Shown in pieces: positions 35,057 to 44,848 of a stretch of 64,000 nt of DNA. The stretch's first letter is position 1, and each line of letters begins with the position of its first letter. The DNA comes from Wandonia haliotis. GTDB lineage: Bacteria; Bacteroidota; Bacteroidia; Flavobacteriales_D; Crocinitomicaceae. Both the position numbers and the translations under genes were made by a program. The stretch lies in the NCBI RefSeq assembly GCF_039523435.1, contig NZ_BAAAFH010000022.1, positions 806,001 to 870,000 on the forward strand. Direction: 5' to 3'. Below the pieces are notes generated by a model that searched no databases, was not told where the DNA came from, and saw only the letters and a list, made by a program, of their open reading frames with translations.

Positions 35057-37156
35057 TTACTTTCTGAAGAGTGAAATATTTCCATGTTCCACACCCGTTT
35101 CATCAAAATAGTTCTCGTAATTTACTCTGAAGAAATAAACTCCTTCTGTTGCTTCCATTCCATCCACTGTCCCATCCCAAACCTGGATATACTGCGCATT
35201 AGGCTCCATATTTTGCTTACCTCTTGCCATCACCAATCCCCATCGGTCAAAAACAGTCCATTCGAGACTTTTTGTTCCTTCCACATAGACAGTAAATAGA
35301 TCATTTGCTCCATCATTATTAGGAGTAAAGACATTTGGAATAGTAAGAACAAACTGGTTAAACATAAAAATACTCTGTGTCATTGTATCCGCACACCCCT
35401 GATCTGTATAGGCAACAAGAGAGACTGAATAATAACCACCCTCTGCTCCTTCAAAAGAATAATTGAGATCCGTGTCGGTTGATGTACCTCCATCTCCGAA
35501 CGTCCACAAAAATCCATCTGCACCCACTGATAAGTTTTCCCCTGTCAAAATTGGAGAAGCAGCATCAAGCGAGTCCTGATCCATACTAAAATCAGCTATC
35601 GGAGTAGGATATGCACAAATGAAATTGGGTTCCTGCACCGATACCGAACAAAAACCATTATTAGTAACTGTCAGGTCAACCGTATAACATCCTTCCGCAG
35701 TAAAACTAACCACCGGATTTTCATCAGAAGCTACGGTACCGTTTCCAAATGCCCAGTCGAATATAAAACCATCATTTTCCTGCGTACCGGGATCAAATGT
35801 AATGACGTCCGGAAAACAAATATTCGTATCAGAAGATGAAATCTGAGGTTGCGGAGTTTCAAGAATTGTAATCGTATGATAACTCGTATCAGCTTCACAC
35901 CCCCCAATAGCAGGTACTACGTAAATAAACTCATAAACTCCTTCTCCGATTCCGGACAGACCTAATTCAGATGTTGTTGCATTAAAGCTTCCGGAAGCAT
36001 TTGCACTTACTTCCTCCCATGCTCCATTATTATCATGGACTCCCATATTATCAGAAAGAGTAAGAGTTGTTGTTGCAGATGGCAAACAAATCAAGTCTGC
36101 AAAATCATCACCCGCATCAGGAGCGTCATGAATCGTAATCGAAAAACTAATTTCTGCATTACAAACAGAAGAGTTCTGGTCTTCATCATAAACAAATAAT
36201 GTTACATCGGAAGTAATAACATCTCCTGCCATATACTGGGTTCCTCCCCCCCCGGATTGCGTATAATATGCTTCATTCCCGGACAAATCAGTTCCCTGAA
36301 TCACTTCCAGTTCATATCCTCCACAAATATCTACATTACTTACGGGGTCCAGTTGAGGTGTCACTCCCACTACAACCTGAAAAACAGAGGTTGTATCCGG
36401 ACAAAGAGGAGCTCCCTGTGTCGTATAGGTATAATCCCCAGATAGATTAACAGCCGGATCAAAAGTCCCTTCAACTCCATTTGTCAGAACACTGGGACCA
36501 TTCCATACTCCAGAAACACTGGGTTGTACAAAATAATCTGCTAAATCAACTGCAGCATCATCCGTACACAATGCAATTTCTGACCCGTTATCATCTATAT
36601 AACTATAGGTTGGATTATTCTGATACAGTCTAAGATCATCAAAAACCAGATCATTCCCAAATGAAGCTCCGGGGATCTCAGTGTACAGTTTAAAAAATAT
36701 ACTCGATGTTGCAGGATTAAATACTGTCGTTTGATAGGTTTGCCAATTGGTGAGGTTTGCCCAATCATCCTGAAATAATATTGTACCCAGAGCATCTTCA
36801 ACCACAACACGAACATGTGGCTTAATAAATGAACCATTATTATTCTCGGCCAGGTAACAATTTCCCATTTGCCAGGTGAAGTAATAATCTGAACCGGGAC
36901 ATATCTCTATCTCTTTATTTAGAGCTAACCCTGTGTAATCATTTCTGAAATTACATAACAATGCTCGTTGTCCTTCCGGAACACATTGATCATTCTGCGG
37001 ATATTCATTCCAATCATTCAGTGACATCGGCACCACGTACGAAACCGGAACCTGGTATTCAAAATCATCATGATCAACTAAAACAAAGTTATCTGTCTGT
37101 GCAACAGACACCGTTAGAAACATCATTGAAAACAGAGATAGTAGTACTTTGTTCAT
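35057..37156 (-). CDS. T9SS-secreted protein with PKD domain and type B (CHU_C) sorting domain
   Basis: 699 residues. Signal peptide 1-19; residues about 25-175 form a jelly-roll-like domain (YYFTWQMGNCYLAENN). Ig-like repeats with paired Cys follow at about 180-435, then a PKD-type domain (FDWAFGNGTVASDENP, FLWTFGDGGTSTDTD) at about 440-600. The C-terminal CHU_C domain has IPNVFTPNNDGANDLF, VFDRWG and EGVYFFRVNY. Extracellular surface protein, presumably exported with a PorP/SprF-like partner; none is adjacent here. Confidence 0.85.
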   Translation of the reverse strand: MNKVLLSLFSMMFLTVSVAQTDNFVLVDHDDFEYQVPVSYVVPMSLNDWNEYPQNDQCVPEGQRALLCNFRNDYTGLALNKEIEICPGSDYYFTWQMGNCYLAENNNGSFIKPHVRVVVEDALGTILFQDDWANLTNWQTYQTTVFNPATSSIFFKLYTEIPGASFGNDLVFDDLRLYQNNPTYSYIDDNGSEIALCTDDAAVDLADYFVQPSVSGVWNGPSVLTNGVEGTFDPAVNLSGDYTYTTQGAPLCPDTTSVFQVVVGVTPQLDPVSNVDICGGYELEVIQGTDLSGNEAYYTQSGGGGTQYMAGDVITSDVTLFVYDEDQNSSVCNAEISFSITIHDAPDAGDDFADLICLPSATTTLTLSDNMGVHDNNGAWEEVSANASGSFNATTSELGLSGIGEGVYEFIYVVPAIGGCEADTSYHTITILETPQPQISSSDTNICFPDVITFDPGTQENDGFIFDWAFGNGTVASDENPVVSFTAEGCYTVDLTVTNNGFCSVSVQEPNFICAYPTPIADFSMDQDSLDAASPILTGENLSVGADGFLWTFGDGGTSTDTDLNYSFEGAEGGYYSVSLVAYTDQGCADTMTQSIFMFNQFVLTIPNVFTPNNDGANDLFTVYVEGTKSLEWTVFDRWGLVMARGKQNMEPNAQYIQVWDGTVDGMEATEGVYFFRVNYENYFDETGVEHGNISLFRK

Positions 37157-37213
37157 TTTGAGTTTTTTGGGTTCTTAAATCAGGACGAAAAAAGTAGTGA
37201 AAAGGTTGTAAAA

Positions 37214-37240
37214 AAAGCCTGAACGATAGGTTCAGGCTTT
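37214..37240 (-). terminator. Rho-independent terminator of ppa
   Basis: Perfect 11-bp stem AAAGCCTGAAC/GTTCAGGCTTT with a 5-base loop; on the minus strand it runs into a T-tract. Lies 8 bp after the ppa stop. Confidence 0.9.
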
Positions 37241-37248
37241 TACTAATC

Positions 37249-37944
37249 TTATGCTTTAACTGTAAAAAAACGCTCCAGAGCCGCCTTTAGCTGCTCGTTT
37301 GCATCTCCAAACTTCGATACGTAATCTTCATTACTCCTCTTTATCACTTCCAGCGCTTCATCTTTACCATAAACATGTGTTATTTCAACATTTTTTGAGG
37401 TACCTTCCAAATCTTTATAAGTCAGGAAGAAATGTTTCACACGGTCAATTACCATTTTCGGCATTTGTGAGATATCCGACATCTCTCCGTAAGCCTGATC
37501 GCCTTTCAGTACAGCTATTATTTTATCATCAGCCTCGCCTCCGTCTATCATTCGGAAACCTCCAATAACTTTAGCTTCTGCAAGAATCCCTCCTCTGCTT
37601 ACATTCCTTTCACTCAAAACACAAATATCCAAAGGATCATGATCTCCGACGATGTCTTCTCTTCCTGTCTTTTCCGCACAAAATTCTGCAACTTTTGTAT
37701 CACAATAGGTTTGCGGAACAAACCCGTACATACATGGCATATGATTAGAAAACTTTTGCGGACGATCAACCATTATATATCCGGAATCCTTATCTACTTC
37801 GTACTTTATTGCATCTTCCGGTATGATCTCGATAAATGCATTCACGATTTCGGGAGATTTATCTCCAATAGAAATACCATGCCATGGGTGGGCTGTAAAA
37901 CGATTGTTCAAAGCTCCTATAAGGGATTCAATTTCTTCTTTCAT
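37249..37944 (-). CDS. ppa: Inorganic pyrophosphatase, family I
   Basis: 231 residues from the ATG at 37944; the longer frame begins with a TTG inside the -7 element. It hydrolyses pyrophosphate made in biosynthesis. Active-site stretches: HPWHGIS, YEVDKDSGYIMVDR, MPCMYGFVPQTYC, and the metal-binding GDHDPLDICVL. The C-terminal VKHFFLTYKDLEG is normal for the family; ~50 residues longer than E. coli Ppa, as in other Bacteroidota enzymes. Ends at a strong terminator. Confidence 0.93.
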   Translation of the reverse strand: MKEEIESLIGALNNRFTAHPWHGISIGDKSPEIVNAFIEIIPEDAIKYEVDKDSGYIMVDRPQKFSNHMPCMYGFVPQTYCDTKVAEFCAEKTGREDIVGDHDPLDICVLSERNVSRGGILAEAKVIGGFRMIDGGEADDKIIAVLKGDQAYGEMSDISQMPKMVIDRVKHFFLTYKDLEGTSKNVEITHVYGKDEALEVIKRSNEDYVSKFGDANEQLKAALERFFTVKA

Positions 37945-37968
37945 ATTTGCGATTTTATATAAGCGGTG

Positions 37969-37976
37969 CAAAAATA
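37969..37976 (-). promoter_or_regulatory. -7 element of ppa
   Basis: TATTTTTG on the minus strand, exact match, 24 bases before the ATG at 37944. Confidence 0.5.
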
Positions 37977-37982
37977 GCCAAA

Positions 37983-38840
37983 TTATTTGAAGCTTATGTA
38001 ATTTAGCGGGTTAACATATTTCCCATTAAATATTAACTCAAAATGAAGGTGCGGACCTGTCGTATTTTCTCCTGAATTACCTACAATAGCAACCGGATCT
38101 CCTCCCCGGACACGATCTCCGGCTTTCTTTAACAACACACTGGCATGCATGTACACTGAGATGTATCCGTTACCATGCGTAACAATTACTGTCCTACCAC
38201 CTCTATTTGTCCAATCTGAAAAAATGACGGTTCCGTCCAGTACAGACTTAATCGTTGCTTTTTCTTCGGTAACGACATCCACCCCCAGATGTCCGTTCTC
38301 CATCTTAGCCGACAAAACTCCATTTACAGGAGGAAAGAAATACAACCCTTCTAGTTTTTCATGACCTTCCTCAAACCCCTGATCCTCTTTTATCTCATCG
38401 CGAACTTTTTCAGCAAGGTTCCTTTCCGAAGCAGAAAAATCAGTTGATACATCTTCCAGATTCTGAGCCGTATTCTCCCCCAAAGTATCTTCCGGGATAT
38501 CTTCACCCAACGGCTCACCCAGAATAATCTTCTTCACATCAGAGATATACTTTTCCTGCATCTCCAAACGCGACATAAGTGAATCAATTTTCAAATATTG
38601 CTGTTCAAGCGTCACCCTGTCTGTATTACGAACCGAATCCGGGAGAAGCCCCTTAGCAGGTGTGTAACTCACGATCAGAATACTCAAGCCAAAAAATAAA
38701 AGAAAAAATAAGAAAAGGACAGATAGCAGAACCAGGCGACTTACTTCAACCCCCCATAAGGGCTGATAAGAATCAGGATTTAACCCGTTAATTTTTATTC
38801 GTTTAAGGAAAAAAAGACGTAATTTTGAAATAAAATTCAC
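37983..38840 (-). CDS. M23 (LytM-type) peptidoglycan endopeptidase, membrane-anchored
   Basis: 285 residues, GTG start. A cytoplasmic N-terminus, one membrane helix at about 34-58, then a coiled-coil stretch at about 70-110 and a C-terminal LytM domain. Zinc ligands are complete: H-x3-D in NGHLGVDVV and H-x-H in GPHLHFEL, with the conserved HGNGY between. It probably cleaves peptide cross-links in the periplasm or localises division/elongation proteins. Same direction as ppa, 38 bp apart, but ppa has its own -7 element. Confidence 0.9.
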   Translation of the reverse strand: MNFISKLRLFFLKRIKINGLNPDSYQPLWGVEVSRLVLLSVLFLFFLLFFGLSILIVSYTPAKGLLPDSVRNTDRVTLEQQYLKIDSLMSRLEMQEKYISDVKKIILGEPLGEDIPEDTLGENTAQNLEDVSTDFSASERNLAEKVRDEIKEDQGFEEGHEKLEGLYFFPPVNGVLSAKMENGHLGVDVVTEEKATIKSVLDGTVIFSDWTNRGGRTVIVTHGNGYISVYMHASVLLKKAGDRVRGGDPVAIVGNSGENTTGPHLHFELIFNGKYVNPLNYISFK

Positions 38841-38962
38841 GTTTACCGTTTTTAAAGTTTGGAACGAAATTTGCTATTTGTCAATTATGCTAATTTAGTT
38901 TAATTTCTTCGCTCAACTCTCTTAAAAAATGTGAATTTTTTGAAAATGAGACGATAACTAAC

Positions 38963-38985
38963 AACGTTTTTCTATTTTAAACGTT
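38963..38985. repeat. Inverted repeat upstream of the choice-of-anchor gene
   Basis: AACGTTT (38963-38969) and AAACGTT (38979-38985), perfect 7-bp arms with a 9-base spacer, ending 11 bp before the ATG. Could be an operator or a leader hairpin. Confidence 0.4.
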
Positions 38986-38996
38986 ATATATGAAAT

Positions 38997-41456
38997 ATGA
39001 AGTTACTGTTACACATAGTTTTCTTTTACCTTGCCTTTTTACCTTTTAGTGTAAAGTCGCAATTAGTAACTTCCGGTAATCAAAGTCCTCAGGCTCTTGT
39101 TCAAAATGTCTTGGTGGGTAGTGGGGTTACCGTCAGCAATGTAAATTACACCGGATCCGCTCAGGCAATAGGTCAGTTTAACAGCACCAATGCCAATGTT
39201 GGTATTCAGGAAGGGCTGATCATGACAACCGGAACAATTCACAATACACAAACTGCTGGAGAACGTCACGGACCTCATGGACCAAATGACAGAGTAAATG
39301 CAGGAATTGACAACAACAGACCCGGATACAGTTTGCTTAACAGCCTTTCAAACGGCGGAGGAACTTTTAATGCGGCTGTTTTAGAATTTGATTTTGTACC
39401 CTATTCGGACTATGTTGAATTCCGCTATGTTTTTGCCTCCGAGGAATATCCCGAATATGTCTGTACAGATTTCAATGACGTATTTGCTTTCTTTATTTCC
39501 GGTCCCGGTATTCCCGGCAGACAAAACATAGCTTTAATTCCCGGAACCAATGCACCCGTAGCAATTAATACTGTTAACTCGGGATCTGTCGGTTCCGCCT
39601 CAGGAGCCAATTCCTCTAACTGTGATGCTGCCTATGGTAACTGGCGAAATAATAACATCTATTATAGAAATAACGGAACAGGAAATTCTTCTCCTCAGAA
39701 TAGCAACCCTCAGTTTATTCAGTACGACGGTATGACGACCGTTTTAACAGCCTCATCAAATGTTATTTGTGGAGAAACTTATCATATTATTATCGCTATT
39801 GCGGATGTCGGAGACGGAATCTATGATTCAGGAATATTCCTTGAGGCAAATTCCTTTTCCAGTCCGGTAACGGTTGATGTAAGCTACCAGCTCTCTTCAT
39901 TATCGTTTGACAACGACTACACAATGGCTGAAGGATGTACGGATGCTACAGTAACTCTTACCCGTTATGGTGAAGACTTATCATCTCCTATGACTGTACC
40001 TATTTCCGTAACAGGTTCTGCTACTCCGGGAACAGATTATACTGATAACATACCGAGCTCCGTAACTTTTGCCAGCGGACAATCACAGGTTTCGTTTACT
40101 ATATCAGCCTTAGCTGACGGAATAGCCGAAGGACTGGAAGATATTATTATAGAATTTGGAATTCCCGACCCCTGTGGAGGAAATGAAAATTATACTATAA
40201 CCCTGGCAATAGATGATGTTGCTCCGGTTCTGGTCACGTTAGATGATGAAGAACTGGAATGTCCGGGTAATGAAATAACACTTACACCAACTGTCAGTGG
40301 TGGTGGATCAGGATATAATTATCAATGGAGTACGGGAGAAACAACAGAATCAATTTCTGTACAGCCATCTGTAACGACAAGTTATACTGTAACTGTAACT
40401 GATAACTGTCTGAATCAATCCGCTTCAGCATCCAATACTGTTATTGTACCTAATCCTCCTCCTATTCAGTTAAATGTTTCGGATGATGTTGTTGATCCAT
40501 GTCCGTATATAGAGTATACATTTTCTGTAGAGGCAATTGGCGGATCAGGTGATTACACTTACCGTTGGTCTGATAATTTTGGAGAGGAGTATGGCACATC
40601 CAATACGCAGGTTGTTAAACCAGGAGTTTCTACCAAATATTACATTTTGGTAGAAGATAAATGCGGTGAACAGGCACTGGATAGTGTATCCGTGACCATC
40701 ACAAGTCCTCCACTTGTTCCTTATGTATTAGGAGACACAACTATTTGTCTGGGTGATTCGGCTCTTCTTACCGCAGGAGCAACCGGAGGGTTCGGAGACT
40801 ATTATTACTATTGGCCTCATAGTGGTGAAACAACTAATCAGGTGTGGGTATCTCCCAGACAAACCGGTCTGATTCAGGTCATAGTCAGTGATGATTGTCA
40901 AACATTCACAGTTAATGATTTTGCAGAAGTAGAAGTAGTTCAACCCGTTGCTAACTTTGTCATCAGTTCAGGAACGTTGTTTGAAGACCTCCCTATTCAG
41001 TTCCAGAACACAACAATTGGCGGATCGGTTTACTTCTGGGAATTTGGTGATGGTCAAACATCAACACAAGTACACGGAAGTAATACGTATGACGAACCCG
41101 GTAACTATCTCATCACATTGTATGCAGAAAATGATCTGGGCTGTCGTGACTCAATTACCAAACCGATAACAATCACTCCGGAATTCTATATTTATGTTCC
41201 AAATACAATAACTCCAAACGGTAGTGGAAGAAATGACTACTTTGCCGCTTCGACGATAAATGTAGTGAGTCTAAAAGTCCGTATTTTCAACCGTTGGGGA
41301 GAAGAGTTATTCTACAGTGATGACAAACGATTCCAATGGGATGGCACCTACAACGGCCAACCCGTTCCGGATGGTGTATACGTCTATAAACTGGAATACA
41401 CTTCTATTAATGGTGATAATGAGATGATCTACGGTCATGTTAATGTACTTCGTTAA
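38997..41456 (+). CDS. Choice-of-anchor L domain protein, T9SS type B sorting domain
   Basis: 819 residues. Signal peptide 1-21; choice-of-anchor L domain at about 40-290 (ALVQNVLVGSGVTVSNVNYTG, FEFDFVPYSD-like segment, YVFASEEYPEYV, DVFAFFISGPG). Then a Calx-beta-like domain at about 300-405 (TVTLTRYGEDL, GTDYTD, VSFTISALADG), several Ig-like/SprB-like units, a PKD unit (FWEFGDGQTST) and a CHU_C domain (YVPNTITPNGSGRNDYF, IFNRWGEELF). Large surface protein exported by T9SS; the Calx-beta part may bind Ca2+. Confidence 0.87.
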   Translation: MKLLLHIVFFYLAFLPFSVKSQLVTSGNQSPQALVQNVLVGSGVTVSNVNYTGSAQAIGQFNSTNANVGIQEGLIMTTGTIHNTQTAGERHGPHGPNDRVNAGIDNNRPGYSLLNSLSNGGGTFNAAVLEFDFVPYSDYVEFRYVFASEEYPEYVCTDFNDVFAFFISGPGIPGRQNIALIPGTNAPVAINTVNSGSVGSASGANSSNCDAAYGNWRNNNIYYRNNGTGNSSPQNSNPQFIQYDGMTTVLTASSNVICGETYHIIIAIADVGDGIYDSGIFLEANSFSSPVTVDVSYQLSSLSFDNDYTMAEGCTDATVTLTRYGEDLSSPMTVPISVTGSATPGTDYTDNIPSSVTFASGQSQVSFTISALADGIAEGLEDIIIEFGIPDPCGGNENYTITLAIDDVAPVLVTLDDEELECPGNEITLTPTVSGGGSGYNYQWSTGETTESISVQPSVTTSYTVTVTDNCLNQSASASNTVIVPNPPPIQLNVSDDVVDPCPYIEYTFSVEAIGGSGDYTYRWSDNFGEEYGTSNTQVVKPGVSTKYYILVEDKCGEQALDSVSVTITSPPLVPYVLGDTTICLGDSALLTAGATGGFGDYYYYWPHSGETTNQVWVSPRQTGLIQVIVSDDCQTFTVNDFAEVEVVQPVANFVISSGTLFEDLPIQFQNTTIGGSVYFWEFGDGQTSTQVHGSNTYDEPGNYLITLYAENDLGCRDSITKPITITPEFYIYVPNTITPNGSGRNDYFAASTINVVSLKVRIFNRWGEELFYSDDKRFQWDGTYNGQPVPDGVYVYKLEYTSINGDNEMIYGHVNVLR

Positions 41457-41487
41457 ATTTTCCGGATAGTTTTTTCATCTTTGCAGT

Positions 41488-42327
41488 ATGGAATTGAAAA
41501 AGTGGTTTACTTCTCCCTTCGAGGATTACGAGCTTATTGATGCAGGCGGAGGAAAGAAACTGGAAAGATGGGGAGCTATTTATACCATTCGTCCTGAAGT
41601 TCAGGCCTACTTCAAATCAGGAATGTCATTTGCTTCCTGGGAGAATTATAATCCTCTTCACTTTGAAGAGAAAGGTAAGCAATCCGGATTCTGGTCAAAA
41701 AACCAACCTGCCTGGAATATTTACTTCGGATCACTTCAGTTCCTACTGGAAACTACGAAATTCAAGCATCTGGGACTTTTTCCGGAACAGGAGATCAATT
41801 GGCAATACATTCAGAATCATTTGCAAGCCGGAGATAAATTTCTGAACATGTTTGCTTATACAGGAGCCGCCAGCATTGTTGCCAGAGAAAGAGAAGCTAT
41901 CGTAACACATGTTGATAGCGTAAAACAGCTTATTTCCTGGGCAAAAAATAACATGGAAGTAAATCATCTGCAAGATATAAAATGGGTACATGAGGACGCT
42001 TTGAAATTTGCCGAACGCGAAGTTAAACGAGGCAATACTTACAAAGGTGTACTGATGGACCCTCCTGCATGGGGAATCGGAGCGAAAGGCGAAAAATGGA
42101 AAATTGAAAATAAACTGGAATCTCTACTTGAAACCGCATACAACCTGTTGGATGAAGGAGGGTTTCTTATTCTCAATACCTATTCACCCAGAGTTTCACT
42201 GGAAGATATGACACAATTTGCTTCCCGTTATTTTTCGCCTTCTGGTCTGGAAGCCGGTGAATTGTGGGCCAAGACAACGACAGGAAAAGAACTATTCTAC
42301 GGGCACCTTTTAAGAGCGACAAAATAG
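41488..42327 (+). CDS. Class I SAM-dependent methyltransferase, RlmI-like
   Basis: 279 residues. N-terminal ~100 residues with KKLERWG and NIYFGSLQ, then a Rossmann domain with motif I NMFAYTGAASI and the catalytic-type VLMDPPAWGIG (DPPA), as in the 23S rRNA m5C methyltransferase RlmI/RlmK family, but without a PUA domain. RNA methylation is therefore likely, with the site unknown. The ATG lies four bases after a -7-like CATCTTTG (41476-41483). The stop is 1 bp from the convergent T9SS gene. Confidence 0.82.
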   Translation: MELKKWFTSPFEDYELIDAGGGKKLERWGAIYTIRPEVQAYFKSGMSFASWENYNPLHFEEKGKQSGFWSKNQPAWNIYFGSLQFLLETTKFKHLGLFPEQEINWQYIQNHLQAGDKFLNMFAYTGAASIVAREREAIVTHVDSVKQLISWAKNNMEVNHLQDIKWVHEDALKFAEREVKRGNTYKGVLMDPPAWGIGAKGEKWKIENKLESLLETAYNLLDEGGFLILNTYSPRVSLEDMTQFASRYFSPSGLEAGELWAKTTTGKELFYGHLLRATK

Positions 42328-42328
42328 C

Positions 42329-44227
42329 TTACTTAACCAGACCTGTGAGCTGGAAGTTTCCGTGAAATTCCTCTACATCTCCATTCATGGGAGTTATCGT
42401 TACTCTATAGAAATAAACACCTTCTCCCGCTGTAGAACCATTACTCATTGTACCATCCCAAATGGGTTCAAAAACATCTGGTACGGACTCGTACTCTCGT
42501 ACTACAATTGAATTCCCCCATCGATTAAACAGACGAATATCTACTGTTACCGCTGCTGAAGTAGTAATACCAAAATAATCATTTAACCCATCCCCATTTG
42601 GGGTGAATACGTTTGGAATATGTGTTTCGTTGTTTTCATAGCCCATAATTGTCACCGTGTAGGAATCAGTACACCCATAAACGGTGTTAGTCGCCGTAAG
42701 AACTACTTCGTATACTCCCGGCATGTCAACAGGTAAAGTAATAACTTCTTCATTCTGATGGGCAACCGTGCCATCAACAGACCAGCTCAACATATCATAG
42801 TCCGTAGACTGATTTTCCAGTATCGCGTCAAAGGGAATTATCCCCTCATTGGGAGTAGCAGTAAAAAATGCTGTTGTTTCAACAACGCTTATTTCAATAC
42901 TGTCTCTGCACACTCCGCAGTCTTCCGTAACTGTAAAATAGTACCAACCCGCTTCTGTTACAGCAATTGAAGAAGTCGTTTCACCAGTTGACCAACTGAC
43001 ATTTGAAGAAGCCGAATTACCAATCAAATTCACTGACTCTCCTGAGCATATAACATTTGACGGACCATTTGTTATACTACAACTCGGAACCGTCCCAAAA
43101 TTAACTGTAATGGAAGCCTGATCTGCACCACAACTATTAGACCCGGTAACGGTATAGGTTCCTGAAGTTGTAGGTGTAATTGTTGTCGTTGTTTCTCCTG
43201 TACTCCAAAGGTACATATCTGCACCCGAAACAGTCAGTTGGATTTCTCCCGGTTCACATGCATCCGTAGCATTCGCATTTATCGTAACATCAGGCAGATC
43301 ATCAAACGTGATCAATAAAGAATCTATTTCCGGCTCATTACAATTATTCTCAGCCGAGAAGTAGATGTAATGACTCGTTGTAACACCTCCATTTGGCGTA
43401 TAGCTTGTCTGAAGGTTTGTCGGATTTGCAAAACTTCCCTGAGAGCTACTCCAACTCATCTGAGAGGCATTTCCATTCACAAGAGCTGATATATCAACGG
43501 ATCCTCCCGGACAAATTGTCCCATCTCCATTTACAAAGTTGGCAGCAACAGATACAGGCACATACGGGATTGTACACCCGTCATTTGCATAGGTTGCTGT
43601 TCCCGCCGCATCAAAGTCAACACGCGCACCATCCCGCAAAGCAGAACTTCCTCCAACTTCTCCATTCTGGTTTACTAAAAGACACCTGTCGTAGGTTACA
43701 CTTTCCATACACGTAGCTCCAAAAGTAATCGAAAGTGTACGTGTTGAACAGCTTGAATTATAATTTGCAAAATGCCCGGCTGTATTTCCGCTGCATTGGA
43801 AAATAACAATGATCGTATCCTGCATCCCCGAATAGTCGTGCGTAGAAGGGTCAAAATCCGTACTGGTAATAATCAACACTTCAGAGTTAGCAGGTAACAC
43901 TCCTCCAACGGGCTCCACAAAGTAACCACAGGATAAAATGGTAGCATTCATCTGAGCAACCTTGTTAGCAGTTGCTGTATTCTGACAAATACCTCTGTAG
44001 GGATTATTAGGCCAGGTAATATTAATATCAGAGGTACTTAAATCGTTTGCTCCTATCCGGATGCGAACCATTTCATTGGTTCCTTCGTTCGAACCACAAG
44101 CATCCACAAGAACACTTTCTATTTGAAAACAGCTTGATTGAGAATAACTTGCTCCCACTACTCCCATCAAAACGACTAACGTCAGAATAATTCTCTTCAA
44201 ATCTTTCAATACTTTTTTGCTATGCAT
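42329..44227 (-). CDS. T9SS-secreted protein with lamin-tail-like N-terminus and CHU_C domain
   Basis: 632 residues. Signal peptide 1-30 (GVVGASYSQ). The N-terminal domain at about 31-215 (FQIESVLVDACGSNEGTNEM, VRIRIG) has the look of the lamin-tail-like domain of secreted Bacteroidota proteins. Ig-like units with WS-x-GETT motifs follow (MYLWSTGETTTTITP, VSWSTGETTSSI). The C-terminal CHU_C domain (IPNVFTPNGDGLNDYF, LFNRWGN, GVYFYRVTI) marks type B T9SS export. Extracellular; function unknown. Confidence 0.85.
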   Translation of the reverse strand: MHSKKVLKDLKRIILTLVVLMGVVGASYSQSSCFQIESVLVDACGSNEGTNEMVRIRIGANDLSTSDINITWPNNPYRGICQNTATANKVAQMNATILSCGYFVEPVGGVLPANSEVLIITSTDFDPSTHDYSGMQDTIIVIFQCSGNTAGHFANYNSSCSTRTLSITFGATCMESVTYDRCLLVNQNGEVGGSSALRDGARVDFDAAGTATYANDGCTIPYVPVSVAANFVNGDGTICPGGSVDISALVNGNASQMSWSSSQGSFANPTNLQTSYTPNGGVTTSHYIYFSAENNCNEPEIDSLLITFDDLPDVTINANATDACEPGEIQLTVSGADMYLWSTGETTTTITPTTSGTYTVTGSNSCGADQASITVNFGTVPSCSITNGPSNVICSGESVNLIGNSASSNVSWSTGETTSSIAVTEAGWYYFTVTEDCGVCRDSIEISVVETTAFFTATPNEGIIPFDAILENQSTDYDMLSWSVDGTVAHQNEEVITLPVDMPGVYEVVLTATNTVYGCTDSYTVTIMGYENNETHIPNVFTPNGDGLNDYFGITTSAAVTVDIRLFNRWGNSIVVREYESVPDVFEPIWDGTMSNGSTAGEGVYFYRVTITPMNGDVEEFHGNFQLTGLVK

Positions 44228-44311
44228 TCACTGCAAATGTACGGCAGGAATGTTAAGAAATTCTCAACAGGTGGTTAATTCTGTTAACAACAACGTGAAA
44301 ACTATCAACAA

Positions 44312-44848
44312 TTATGCTCCGTAATACGGACTAATCATCAGAAAAACAATAACACCGGTAACAGCAACATACAGCCATATCGGAAAGGTAAAACGTGCTA
44401 GCTTTTTATGCTTATCAAACTGTCCCAGGTACGCATACAAATAAGTCACCAAAACAAGAGGGATTACGGTAACACTAAGAATAATATGCGAAACTAACAA
44501 TAGAACATATACCAGATACATTGTGCTTTCTTTATCCCCATAAGGCGTTGGATCGCTTGTCATGTGATAAATTACATATCCGACAAGGAATAAAAGAGAG
44601 CACAAAATGGAAATTTTCATCAGACGTTCGTGTAGTTTCAATTTCCTGTTTTTAACGGCAATTAAAGCAGCGACCAATAACACAGCTGTTATTCCGTTTA
44701 TCGTCGCATAAATAGGAGGAAGAAAACTTGTATCATATCCTTCGATTTTTACACCGAATAAGACTGCTACAACAACCGGAATAACAATTGACAATATCCA
44801 GATAAGAACTTTTAAGTTCTTAAGTTTCTTCTCAGAAATCTGCTCCAT
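44312..44848 (-). CDS. DUF420 family membrane protein (CtaM/YozB-like)
   Basis: 178 residues with five membrane helices, including conserved His/Asp positions at helix ends (KLKLHERLMK, VSHIILSV, HKKLARFTFPIW). DUF420 proteins (CtaM in Staphylococcus) are needed for maturation of heme-copper oxidases. Last gene of the oxidase operon; overlaps the SCO gene by 17 bp, so translation is coupled. Confidence 0.88.
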   Translation of the reverse strand: MEQISEKKLKNLKVLIWILSIVIPVVVAVLFGVKIEGYDTSFLPPIYATINGITAVLLVAALIAVKNRKLKLHERLMKISILCSLLFLVGYVIYHMTSDPTPYGDKESTMYLVYVLLLVSHIILSVTVIPLVLVTYLYAYLGQFDKHKKLARFTFPIWLYVAVTGVIVFLMISPYYGA

